Below are positions 25,368-33,426 of a DNA stretch of 64,000 bases, one piece after another (positions within the stretch are counted from its first letter, which is position 1; every line of letters begins with the position of its first letter). The notes under the pieces are model-generated. The model worked only from the letters and a program-made list of their open reading frames with translations, had not been told where the DNA came from and made no database searches. The position numbers and the translations under genes are program-made. The DNA lies in assembly GCF_010868145.1 (NCBI RefSeq), contig NZ_JAAGUY010000013.1:1-64000 (forward strand). The letters are read 5' to 3'. This DNA is from Nocardia cyriacigeorgica. Lineage in GTDB: Bacteria > Actinomycetota > Actinomycetes > Mycobacteriales > Mycobacteriaceae.

Positions 25368-27482
25368 ATGGCACGCGAGCACGAGCCACCCGTACGGGAG
25401 CGCGAGGACGCCGTCCGCCGGACTCGGCGGCCCGAGGCCGACCACGACGAATGGGCCAGGCCCGAGCGTCGGCGCGAATCCACGCGGGAGGACCCCGCCA
25501 GGCGTGCCCCTCGCGCGGGTGGACAACGCCCGCGCACAGGCGCACCGCGGACCGACGGTGAACGCTCGCGCGCCGACCTTCCGCGGACCGATGCGGCAGG
25601 CGCTGCGGACGGATCCGGCCGCGGCGGCCGAGCCCGGCCCAAGCGCGCCGACCAGAATCGCGCGCGTCCGGTGGCATTCGACAAATCCGCCGACCGCGCG
25701 ATGCGCACCCCCACACAGGACCGTGCCGCTCAGCGGGCGAAAGCCAAGGCGGACAAGCGTCAACAGTCCGGACCACCGCTGCTCGATGACGAGACGCGTG
25801 CCCGGCTGGAGATGATCAGCCGCGAACAGTCCGGGCTGCGCGCGGCGTGGGCGACATTCCGCGTGCGCACCGACGATATCCGCCGCCGTAACTATGCTGC
25901 GCGCGCCGAGCAGACCTTCGAGGACGGATTCGACCGTCAGGTTGCCGAACTGACCGATCGCGGTTACGCGGGCCCTGGCGGTGGCCGGATGAACGTGGTG
26001 GGGCGCCCGGTCGAATACCGCGCCACCACCGCCCAGGTCGCGGGCCTGTGGCCGTGGTCGGTCGGTGCGGGCGCACCGCTGATAGGTACCCCGCTCGGCT
26101 CGCATCTGCATACCGGGGCGCCGGTGTGCTTCGACCCGATGAACTGGTTCATGCGCGGCAGTTTCATCACCGCGCCCAGCCTGTTCGTGCTTGGGCTCAA
26201 CGGTTTCGGCAAGTCCTCGCTGGTGCGCCGGATCGTGCTCGGCGGTATCGCACAGGGCATCACGCCGCTGATCCTGGCCGACGTCAAACCGGACTACCGC
26301 AAAATGGTGGAGATGGTCGGCGGCCAGGTGATCGATCTCGGTTACGGGCACGGCAAACTCAATCCGCTGGCCGCGGGCGTGCTCGGCTCGGTGGTGCCGC
26401 AGCTGGATCATCTGCCCGCACTGCAACTGCAGGTGCTGCAGGATCTGCGCGCCCGTCAGGTGACACTGATCGCGGGTCTGGTGGAGTTGGTTCGCGGTGC
26501 AAGGGTGCGTGATTTCGAGGAGACGCTCATCTCCACGGCCCTGCGCATCCTGTACCTGCCGGGCAGCGGATTCACCCCGGATCAGCCGCCCATCATGGAC
26601 AACCTGCTCGAGGTGATCGTCGCGGGCGGCGAGGAAATGATGTTGGACGCGGGCGCCGACAACGAAGCCGAATATCAGGTCGCGATCAAGAATCTGCGCC
26701 GATCGCTGCGTGCCCTCACCCAGGGCCCGTTCGGCGCCGTCTTCAACGGCCAGACCTCGGTGCCCATCGACACCGATTCGGTCGCCGTCTGCATCGATGT
26801 CTCGCATATTCCGCAAGGCGACAAGAAGCTCAAGGCCGCAGTCATGCTGGCCTGCTGGGCCGACGGTTTCGCCGCGGTGGAGGCCGCGCACACACTCACC
26901 GACGCGGGCATGGCGCCGCAACGCTATTTCCAGGTCGTGATGGACGAGCTGTGGCAAGTGCTCGGCCTCGGCGACTTCATGGTTGACCGCGTCGACGAGC
27001 TGACCCGCCTGCAACGCGGTATCGCCACCGCGCTGATCATGATCAGCCACACCATCAAGGATCTGCAGTCGCTGGGTTCGGAAGCGGCGATCGCCAAGGC
27101 ACTCGGCTTCCTGGAGCGTGCGCGCGCCAAGATCTTCGGCGCCCTGCCCGCCGAAGAAATCAAACGGCTCGACAGCACGATCCCGTTCACCTCCGCCGAG
27201 GAGGAGATGGTCACCGGCTGGTCGGCGCCGCAGGCACTGACGGGTGAGGCGCTCAAACCGGGGCAGGTGCGGCCGTCCCCGCCGGGTACCGGCAAATTCC
27301 TGCTCAAGATCGGTGAGGATCGCAGGCCCGGTATCCCGTTCCACATGGAGTTCACGCTGTCGGAGAAGGAAAGCGGGATCCACGACACCAATCAGCGGTT
27401 CGACGAGTTCAACCGGGTTCCAGGCTCAGCGGATGGTTCCGACCCCGGCGGTTCGGATTCGGCGGGCGGGAGCGCCGCATGA
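25368..27482 (+). CDS. VirB4-like secretion ATPase
   Basis: This encodes 704 residues from ATG 25368 (GGGGTGA upstream). The first 130 residues are highly charged and disordered. The RecA-like ATPase core has Walker A GLNGFGKSS (276-284, K282), Walker B VVMDELWQVLG (D526, E527), and LILADVKPDY and GKLNPLAAG nearby. It belongs to the TraC/VirB4/FtsK-HerA group and would power substrate or pilin movement. Its stop overlaps the next start as ATGA. Confidence 0.88.
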   Translation: MAREHEPPVREREDAVRRTRRPEADHDEWARPERRRESTREDPARRAPRAGGQRPRTGAPRTDGERSRADLPRTDAAGAADGSGRGGRARPKRADQNRARPVAFDKSADRAMRTPTQDRAAQRAKAKADKRQQSGPPLLDDETRARLEMISREQSGLRAAWATFRVRTDDIRRRNYAARAEQTFEDGFDRQVAELTDRGYAGPGGGRMNVVGRPVEYRATTAQVAGLWPWSVGAGAPLIGTPLGSHLHTGAPVCFDPMNWFMRGSFITAPSLFVLGLNGFGKSSLVRRIVLGGIAQGITPLILADVKPDYRKMVEMVGGQVIDLGYGHGKLNPLAAGVLGSVVPQLDHLPALQLQVLQDLRARQVTLIAGLVELVRGARVRDFEETLISTALRILYLPGSGFTPDQPPIMDNLLEVIVAGGEEMMLDAGADNEAEYQVAIKNLRRSLRALTQGPFGAVFNGQTSVPIDTDSVAVCIDVSHIPQGDKKLKAAVMLACWADGFAAVEAAHTLTDAGMAPQRYFQVVMDELWQVLGLGDFMVDRVDELTRLQRGIATALIMISHTIKDLQSLGSEAAIAKALGFLERARAKIFGALPAEEIKRLDSTIPFTSAEEEMVTGWSAPQALTGEALKPGQVRPSPPGTGKFLLKIGEDRRPGIPFHMEFTLSEKESGIHDTNQRFDEFNRVPGSADGSDPGGSDSAGGSAA

Positions 27483-27787
27483 TGCCGCACCGGTCCTATC
27501 GCAAGGTCTCGCCCGAGGTGCGTGACGCCGCCGTGGAGCAGGTCATCGCGCTCACTGACAAGTTGCGCAGCGAATCCGAGGCGTGCCGGGTGGTCGCCGA
27601 GCAGATCGGCGTGCACACCAATTCGGTGCGCAATTGGGTCCGTGCCGCGGAGGGGCCGGGGCTGGAACGGATGGACGCGGTGGCTCTGCGGCGCAAGGTC
27701 GCACTGTTACAGCAGCAGCTGGCCGCCGCGGCGGAGATGAACAGGGCACTGGCCGACACCCTCAACGAAGCCCGGCGCCGCACGTGA
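27479..27787 (+). CDS. OrfA-like HTH and leucine-zipper protein
   Basis: This encodes 102 residues. The HTH (VVAEQIGVHTNSVRNWVRAAE) followed by a coiled coil (LRRKVALLQQQLAAAAEMN) matches the OrfA part of IS3-family transposases. No OrfB, terminal repeats or target duplication are seen, and the gene is locked into the cluster by an ATGA overlap. It is therefore probably a domesticated DNA-binding protein serving the cluster. ATG 27482 is an equivalent start. Compare 1464-1730. Confidence 0.75.
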   Translation: MMPHRSYRKVSPEVRDAAVEQVIALTDKLRSESEACRVVAEQIGVHTNSVRNWVRAAEGPGLERMDAVALRRKVALLQQQLAAAAEMNRALADTLNEARRRT

Positions 27788-27803
27788 ACCCTACGAGGGT
27801 GTC

Positions 27804-29489
27804 ATGAACGTGCGTTCGGTGCTGGCGCTGGCCGTCGGTGCGATGCTCGGACTGATGATGCTGGTGGTGGTGATCGTGCTGCCGTCGGTGGACGATCCCT
27901 GTGAGGGCGGCTCCGTCCTCGGCCCATCCCAGACGATGTTGCCGCCGCTGGGTGGTTATGCGCCCGGCGATCCGCGGGCCGCCGGTTCCTCGCCGTCGGC
28001 GCCCGCTTCGGGTAGTCCTGCGGCTCAGGCGAATCCGGCCGTGACCGCGACGCCGTCGCTTGCTGCCGGTGTTGGCTCGCTGCGTCGCACATTACCGCTG
28101 GCCACTGGCACTTACAGCATTTCCGATGTCTTCGGTTCTCGCGGCGGCGGGCACAAGGGTGTCGATATGGCGGCCTCCGATGGCACCCCGATCTTTTCGG
28201 TCGGCGATGGCCGTGTCGTCGCCGCCGGTCCGGCCTCCGGGTTCGGCAACTGGATCGTTGTCGACTCCGTCGACACCAACGGTCGCGCCTATTCGGCGGT
28301 ATACGGGCACATGTGGGATAGCGGGGTGCTGGTGCGGGTCGGCGAAACGGTCCGCGCCGGCCAGCACATCGGTTACGTCGGGTCGGCCGGCGAGTCCAGT
28401 GGCCCGCACCTGCATTTCGAGGTCGTGCCGGGCGGTCGGTTCACCGGGGGCCGCCAGATCGACCCGATGCCATGGCTGGAAGGGGCCCCGACACCGGATG
28501 TCGGTGGCGCACGCGCCTTCTCCGCCGATCCTCGCTGCGTCCGTGGATTCGGTAGTGCCGGCGGTGCACTGGCCGACGGCAAGGTGCCGCAGGAGCTCGA
28601 GATCTGGTATCGCCGCGCTGGTTCGATCTGCCCGGAAGTCACCCCCTCACTGCTGGCGGCGCAGGGCAGGCAGGAATCCGGCTTCCGTCGCGGCGCCACC
28701 TCACCCGCGGGTGCGCAGGGTCTGGCACAGTTCCTGCCGGGGACGGCGGCCAGTATCAATCCCGATGACGGGCAACCATATGTGATCGACGCCGACGGTA
28801 ACGGTGTCGCCAGTGTGTGGGACGACGGCGACGCCATCGTCGGCCAGGGACGCTATATGTGCGCCATAGCGCACAAGATCACCGGTTGGATGTCCGAAGG
28901 CCGCGTACAAGGCGACCTGGTGTCGTTGACACTGGCCGCGTACAACGCGGGCGAGGGCGCGGTGCTCGCCTCCGGGGGGATGCCGAATCAGGTTGCCGCC
29001 CATTACTCCGAGACTCATCCCTACGTGGCGAACATCCTGGCGATGGAACCGCAGTACCGCGCACCCGGCGCGAACGGGCGATTCACCCCGGGTGAGGGGT
29101 CAGGCGGCAGCCAGGTCGTCGAAGCGGCCCACGATTGGCTCGGCACACCGTATGTGTGGGGCGGTGGTGGCCCGCAAGGACCGACCGGTGGCGGCCTCGA
29201 CGGTCCCGGCCTCACCGCGGCCGCGGTCTTCGCCGCATCGTCGGGCGCGATCACCTTGCCCCGCACCTCCGAACAACAATGGGAGGCAGGCGTCGAGGTG
29301 TCGTTGAGCGGGATTCAGCCGGGTGACCTGGTATTCAGCGACTTCGGTCCGCGTGGTCCCGCGCAGGTCGGCATCTACGCCGGTGACGGGCAGATGATCC
29401 GTTCGGCACCCGGCGCGGACGCGAATTCCGCGGGCGGGGTCGCGGAGGTGCCCGTGCCGGGCGACGCGCGAGCGAGGAGAGTGTTGTGA
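27804..29489 (+). CDS. Three-domain wall hydrolase: M23, SLT, dead NlpC/P60
   Basis: This encodes 561 residues, anchored by an N-terminal helix (8-27). Domain 1 (about 105-225) is an M23 LytM-type endopeptidase with H117, D121 and HLHFE (H204). Domain 2 (about 265-410) is a lytic transglycosylase with catalytic E291 in RQESGF and GLAQFLPGTA. Domain 3 (about 436-545) follows the NlpC/P60 pattern (YVWGG, LPRTSEQQW, GDLVF, VGIYAGDG), but the catalytic cysteine of DCSGL is G467 and the histidine of HVGIY is Q521. The third domain should be inactive and may bind wall. In T4SS loci such enzymes open peptidoglycan for the channel (VirB1 role). GAGGGT precedes the ATG. Confidence 0.92.
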   Translation: MNVRSVLALAVGAMLGLMMLVVVIVLPSVDDPCEGGSVLGPSQTMLPPLGGYAPGDPRAAGSSPSAPASGSPAAQANPAVTATPSLAAGVGSLRRTLPLATGTYSISDVFGSRGGGHKGVDMAASDGTPIFSVGDGRVVAAGPASGFGNWIVVDSVDTNGRAYSAVYGHMWDSGVLVRVGETVRAGQHIGYVGSAGESSGPHLHFEVVPGGRFTGGRQIDPMPWLEGAPTPDVGGARAFSADPRCVRGFGSAGGALADGKVPQELEIWYRRAGSICPEVTPSLLAAQGRQESGFRRGATSPAGAQGLAQFLPGTAASINPDDGQPYVIDADGNGVASVWDDGDAIVGQGRYMCAIAHKITGWMSEGRVQGDLVSLTLAAYNAGEGAVLASGGMPNQVAAHYSETHPYVANILAMEPQYRAPGANGRFTPGEGSGGSQVVEAAHDWLGTPYVWGGGGPQGPTGGGLDGPGLTAAAVFAASSGAITLPRTSEQQWEAGVEVSLSGIQPGDLVFSDFGPRGPAQVGIYAGDGQMIRSAPGADANSAGGVAEVPVPGDARARRVL

Positions 29490-30094
29490 ACACGCGTGCG
29501 GTAGTGCCGAACGGGCGGCGCGGGCGGTTAGCCTGGAAGAACAAGGTATCGGCGCACGCGAAACTGGTGGTGGTGCTGGTGACTGGCATCGCGATGCTGA
29601 GCGCGGCCTGCGGTCGCGAGCAGGAGCAGGCGGGTCCGGGCGACGGACCCGCCACCTCGACGACCCGTCGGCTCGAAGCCGTTCCGGCGCCGGACCCGGT
29701 GACTCCCGAGGGAGTCGCGGTCGCGGCTCTGCAGGAGATCTACACCTGGAAACCGGTCAGTGAAGATCAGGGCGCCTCGCTGGTGCGTGCGCGTCAATGG
29801 CTCGGCCCCAGCTTGACTCGGGTCGTCGATGGTTCGACCGATGTTCGCGAAACGCCCAAACCGACGCTGCGCTGGGCGGAATGGGCGCGCGCGGGCGCCC
29901 ATGTCGAGGCGTTCACGTTCGCGTCGGGAGAGAAGGCGCCGGCAGGCGCGGACCCGAATGTGCAGCAGTTCAAGATCGGTATCGAGCAGACCGTCGTCTA
30001 TCCGGACGGGCGCGAAGAGCAACTCCCGCCCGCCACCGTCATTGCCACCGTCGTCCGCACACCGGACGGCTGGCGCCTCGACGGCTATCGGTGA
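29486..30094 (+). CDS. Putative lipoprotein, NTF2-like domain
   Basis: This encodes 202 residues from GTG 29486 (GTGA overlap, GAGGAGA upstream). An about 27-residue n-region precedes VVVLVTGIAMLSAAC, a lipobox with C42. The mature part begins with a disordered linker, then a domain with ALQEIYTWKPVSEDQ and a closing strand VVRTPDGWRLDGY, similar in layout to the other anchored proteins of the cluster. It lies between the wall hydrolase and the coupling ATPase. Confidence 0.75.
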   Translation: MNTRAVVPNGRRGRLAWKNKVSAHAKLVVVLVTGIAMLSAACGREQEQAGPGDGPATSTTRRLEAVPAPDPVTPEGVAVAALQEIYTWKPVSEDQGASLVRARQWLGPSLTRVVDGSTDVRETPKPTLRWAEWARAGAHVEAFTFASGEKAPAGADPNVQQFKIGIEQTVVYPDGREEQLPPATVIATVVRTPDGWRLDGYR

Positions 30095-30130
30095 CAACGC
30101 TTTCCACACGGGAACCATCAGGAGGCAGGT

Positions 30131-31966
30131 ATGGCGAAGAAGAAACCGGTAAAGGATCCGGCCGTTGTCGGACCCGACGCCACCCTCATCCTGATCTATG
30201 TGGTGGGGGCGATCCTCGCAACACTGTGGCTGGCCCTGCATCTGGGCAATATGCTCGCGGTGACGCGCCAGGACATCCCGGTGAACCCGATCGAGATCGT
30301 TGCCGGGTTGATCCGGGGCAATCTGCAATGGCCGCGCGCGTCGACGGTGATCGTACTGCTCGTCATCGCGACGGGCGCCGGGATCGTGATCGCCCGGCGT
30401 CGGATGAAGGCCAACCGCAGCAAGGGCAGGCTCGGCGTCGACGACAAAGCCGATGTCATGGGCAACGGCGGCGCTATCGCCTCGCTCACCGAATCCGGTG
30501 TGCGAGAGAAGGCCAAGCAACTCGGTGTCCGCCTCGGCTACGATGACGCGCCCGGCGTCCCGATCGGCATCGGCGTCGCCGACGGTGTGATGCTGTACGG
30601 CTCTTATGAAGACCTGCACCTCGATATCTGGGGGCCGCGACAGGGTAAGTCGACCTCGCGGGTGATTCCGGCCATCCTCACTGCCATCGGTCCTGTGCTC
30701 GCCACCTCGAACAAACGTGATGTGGTGGACGCGACCCGTGACGTGCGCGAAGCCAAGGGTTCGCCGACCTTCGTGTTCGACCCGCAGGGCGTGGCGGGTG
30801 AGGAGGCCAGCTGGTACTGGGATCCGTTGGCCTGGGTGGACGCACGGCATGAAGGGTGCGAAATGCGAGCGGCCCGCCTCGCAGGTCATTTCGCCGACGG
30901 TGACGATGGCTCCGATGCCAAGACGGATGCGTTCTTCGATCCTGAGGCCGAGGATCTGCTGGCGGGTCTGTTCCTCGCCGCCGCGGTCGGTAATCGGCCG
31001 ATCACGCAGGTGTGGGAATGGGTGACCGATCCGCGGAACATCGAGCCGATCAATTTGCTCCGCGACACCGGACACCACTACACGGCGTCGGGTCTGGCAT
31101 CGCAATACAACACGGACGAACGCACACGCAGCGGCATCTTCGGCACCGCCAAGAAGATGGTGCGCTGTCTCAAGCTGACCAATGTGCACAGCTGGGTGAC
31201 GCCGGAGGGTGGCAGGCAGCAGTTTGACGAACTGGATTTCATCGAGCGCAACGGCACGCTGTACAGCCTCTCGCTGGAAGGCCGCGGTTCCGCATCGCCG
31301 TTGGTGAGTGCGCTCACCGAGGCGGTCATCGACGTAGCGATGCGCAAGGCATCCAGGTCGGCGGGTGGGCGGTTGCCGATCCCGCTGCTCGCAGTGCTGG
31401 ACGAGGCGGCCAACGTCGTGCGCTGGAAGGACCTGCCCAAGCAGTACAGCCATTTCGGCTCGCGCGGCATCGTCGTGATGACAGTGCTGCAGTCCTGGGC
31501 GCAGGGCGTGCGTTGCTGGGGCGATGCGGGTATGAACGCCCTGTGGTCGGCGGCCAATATCAAGGTGCTCGGCAGCGGTGTGGACGATACGAACTTCCTG
31601 CGTGAGCGTTCCGAAGCGATCGGTGAGCATTCCGCGATCTCGGCCTCGGTGTCGGAATCCAAAGGCGGCAAGAGCTATTCGCGTTCGCTGGGGTCGTCGA
31701 AGACCTTCACCGTGCAGGCGCTGGCGACCTTGCCGCGCGGGCGCGTCATCGTCTTCCCCTCGGGTGCGCCGCCGGTACTGGTGCGCACTGTTCCGTGGTG
31801 GGAGGGCGAATACGCTGACGAGGTGAAGAACTCGATCGTGGAGCACGATCCGCAGCGCAAGACGCTGATCACGGATCTGATCGGCTCGCCGTCACTGGTG
31901 AAAGCGACCCCGCCGCCCGATCAGGGTGATGGGAACGGCAAGATTGAGGAGGTCCGTCCACTGTGA
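30131..31966 (+). CDS. VirD4/TraG-like coupling ATPase
   Basis: This encodes 611 residues from ATG 30131 (AGGAGG upstream). Two N-terminal helices (about 18-40 and 71-88) anchor a cytoplasmic ATPase domain with Walker A GPRQGKST (168-175, K173), FVFDPQGV, and Walker B LLAVLDEAANV. Coupling proteins of this family choose substrates and hand them to the channel. Intact motifs suggest an active machine. In conjugative systems it would pair with a relaxase, and none is present here. Confidence 0.92.
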   Translation: MAKKKPVKDPAVVGPDATLILIYVVGAILATLWLALHLGNMLAVTRQDIPVNPIEIVAGLIRGNLQWPRASTVIVLLVIATGAGIVIARRRMKANRSKGRLGVDDKADVMGNGGAIASLTESGVREKAKQLGVRLGYDDAPGVPIGIGVADGVMLYGSYEDLHLDIWGPRQGKSTSRVIPAILTAIGPVLATSNKRDVVDATRDVREAKGSPTFVFDPQGVAGEEASWYWDPLAWVDARHEGCEMRAARLAGHFADGDDGSDAKTDAFFDPEAEDLLAGLFLAAAVGNRPITQVWEWVTDPRNIEPINLLRDTGHHYTASGLASQYNTDERTRSGIFGTAKKMVRCLKLTNVHSWVTPEGGRQQFDELDFIERNGTLYSLSLEGRGSASPLVSALTEAVIDVAMRKASRSAGGRLPIPLLAVLDEAANVVRWKDLPKQYSHFGSRGIVVMTVLQSWAQGVRCWGDAGMNALWSAANIKVLGSGVDDTNFLRERSEAIGEHSAISASVSESKGGKSYSRSLGSSKTFTVQALATLPRGRVIVFPSGAPPVLVRTVPWWEGEYADEVKNSIVEHDPQRKTLITDLIGSPSLVKATPPPDQGDGNGKIEEVRPL

Positions 31967-32349
31967 GCGACAACGAGCAAGACGGTCTGATCTATTCGGG
32001 CGTAGTCGATTTCGTCGAGAATTACCTCAGCGTGGTATATCGCAGGCAGGTCAGCGATCTCAGCGATACGGTGTGGTGCCCGGAGTGGTGGCAACATGCC
32101 GAGGCGGTGGCACGGCTCGATGCGTTGTGGCGGGCGTGGGAGCATTTCCGTCAGGATCCGGCGACCGGAATCAGTGTGTGGTTCCTCGACCATGCGGATA
32201 AGCACATGGCCAAGCTGTTCGACCCGAAGGGGCCGTTCAAGTACTGCAGTGTCCGAAATGGCCACAAGGACATGCTCGTCCCGCTGCCGTTGACCACCCC
32301 CGACGATAGATTCTTCAGCAATCCGGCCGAGCCGGATTTCCGTTCCTGA
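31963..32349 (+). CDS. DUF4913-type protein, last gene of the cluster
   Basis: This encodes 128 residues from GTG 31963, overlapping the coupling-protein stop; GAGGAGGT lies 9 nt upstream. DUF4913 features are visible: FVENYLSVVYRRQV, WCPEWWQHAEAVARLDALWRAW and SVWFLDHADKHM. The family is common in actinobacterial mobile elements and near VirD4-like genes. Function is unknown. A hairpin terminator follows at 32369. Confidence 0.85.
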   Translation: MSDNEQDGLIYSGVVDFVENYLSVVYRRQVSDLSDTVWCPEWWQHAEAVARLDALWRAWEHFRQDPATGISVWFLDHADKHMAKLFDPKGPFKYCSVRNGHKDMLVPLPLTTPDDRFFSNPAEPDFRS

Positions 32350-32368
32350 AATGGTTGGCATCGACCGC

Positions 32369-32398
32369 AACGCCCCGCTGGGTTTCCAGCGGGGCGTT
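32369..32398. terminator. Bidirectional hairpin terminator
   Basis: A perfect 13-bp stem, AACGCCCCGCTGG with CCAGCGGGGCGTT, has a 4-nt loop. It lies between the end of the secretion cluster (+) and the convergent gene at 32419 (-). Confidence 0.85.
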
Positions 32399-32418
32399 GT
32401 GCGTTCGGTGGGTCTGGA

Positions 32419-33021
32419 TCAGCGGGTACGTTCCAGGCCGCGGATCAGTTCTTCTTCCCTGGCCCGTGTTACCGCGGGCGCGTATTCGGGCCGCGTGCGG
32501 ACTGCCTCGATGGGCGGTTTCGCCTGGCCCACCTCGACGAGCATCCGCACGGCGGCGAGTTCCGGTGCCACACCGATCTTCGCCAGATGGGCGGCAAGCG
32601 CCATCCGCCGTTCCACCGAGTCGTAGCGGATGGCGGGCTGGGCGGCCGCAGCCACCTGCCCCGCCTGGCCGGTGAAGGCGAACCGGTCCTTCTCCAACGA
32701 GACGCCCCGACTCGGCCCCGCCTCCCGTTGGATGGCGACGGAAGCGACCTTTTCGGGCGCACTCATCGTCTTCTCCGGCGCGGGCCGGGAAACCATCTGG
32801 GCCAGTTCCATATTCCGCGGATCCTTGGATTTGGATTCGCGGGCCTCGCGGACTTGCATCTCGCGGGCTTCCTTCATGCGGGCCTCGGTGAGCTTGGCCC
32901 TGGCCTCGGCTTCCTTCTGACCACGTTCCCGGGTTTTCAGCGCGACCAAGGTCGCGATCTGCAACATGGTCTTCATCATGGCCGCGGTTTCCCGGCCGAT
33001 ATCGTCCAGTTCCTCGGACAT
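32419..33021 (-). CDS. Charged coiled-coil protein facing the T4SS-like cluster
   Basis: This encodes 200 residues. It is rich in E, A, K and R with a long predicted coiled coil (about 30-70) and a helical C-terminal half (RRMALAAHLAKIGVAPELAAVRMLVEVG has a repeating helix pattern; segment 135-163). It has no signal or membrane helix. I recognise no family. Position and convergent orientation suggest a cytoplasmic accessory of the secretion cluster, but this is only context. Confidence 0.7.
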   Translation of the reverse strand: MSEELDDIGRETAAMMKTMLQIATLVALKTRERGQKEAEARAKLTEARMKEAREMQVREARESKSKDPRNMELAQMVSRPAPEKTMSAPEKVASVAIQREAGPSRGVSLEKDRFAFTGQAGQVAAAAQPAIRYDSVERRMALAAHLAKIGVAPELAAVRMLVEVGQAKPPIEAVRTRPEYAPAVTRAREEELIRGLERTR

Positions 33022-33373
33022 GGCTGCTCCCGATGCTGCGGTGATCCCTATGGATGATTGTGGTGCTTCGTCATGAACGCCGCTTCATATGTCATCGACT
33101 TCTTACGTCATCGATACAACCGCCATGCGAAAGGTGGCCGCCCGGCGATGTCGTGGCTTACCTGTGCGAACACCGGGAGGCGCGCAGCCGACTTCGCTAC
33201 GCGCACTCCGTATTACGAGATTACCCGACAACCTTCGGGTGGAGTCGTACGAGCGTGCCGCCCATGAGCATATATCGCACATTTCCGGCACGGAACGAAA
33301 CTCGCCGGATGATCTTCGGCCGGCGCGCGGAGGTACCGGATGATGAGAGTGCTCGACGGGCGTGCCGCCACGC
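33022..33373. other. Intergenic region with no supported gene
   Basis: This is about 350 nt upstream of the coiled-coil gene. Several short open frames exist in all phases but none has a ribosome binding site and recognisable protein. The sequence is AT-richer than its neighbours, fitting a promoter region for the minus-strand gene. Confidence 0.4.
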
Positions 33374-33410
33374 ATCGGGCCCGGTACCGCAATGCGATAC
33401 CGGGCCCGAT
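33374..33410 (-). terminator. Hairpin terminator of the cyclophilin gene
   Basis: A 13-bp perfect stem, ATCGGGCCCGGTA with TACCGGGCCCGAT, and an 11-nt loop lie 17 nt after the cyclophilin stop. Confidence 0.8.
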
Positions 33411-33426
33411 CCGAGTGAGGGTGCGG

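Noticed and set aside
25221..27383. Minus-strand frame of 720 codons opposite the VirB4-like gene
   Set aside because: Shadow of a high-GC gene; the plus strand has clear ATPase motifs, Shine-Dalgarno and operon overlaps.
29528..31846. Minus-strand frame of 772 codons opposite the VirD4-like gene
   Set aside because: Antisense shadow rich in R and H with no recognisable domain; the plus strand is clearly coding.
17678..33021. Interpretation of the secretion cluster as a complete integrative conjugative element
   Set aside because: No relaxase, integrase, excisionase, flanking direct repeats or tRNA junction is visible and flanking genes are core; kept as a T4SS-like cluster instead.
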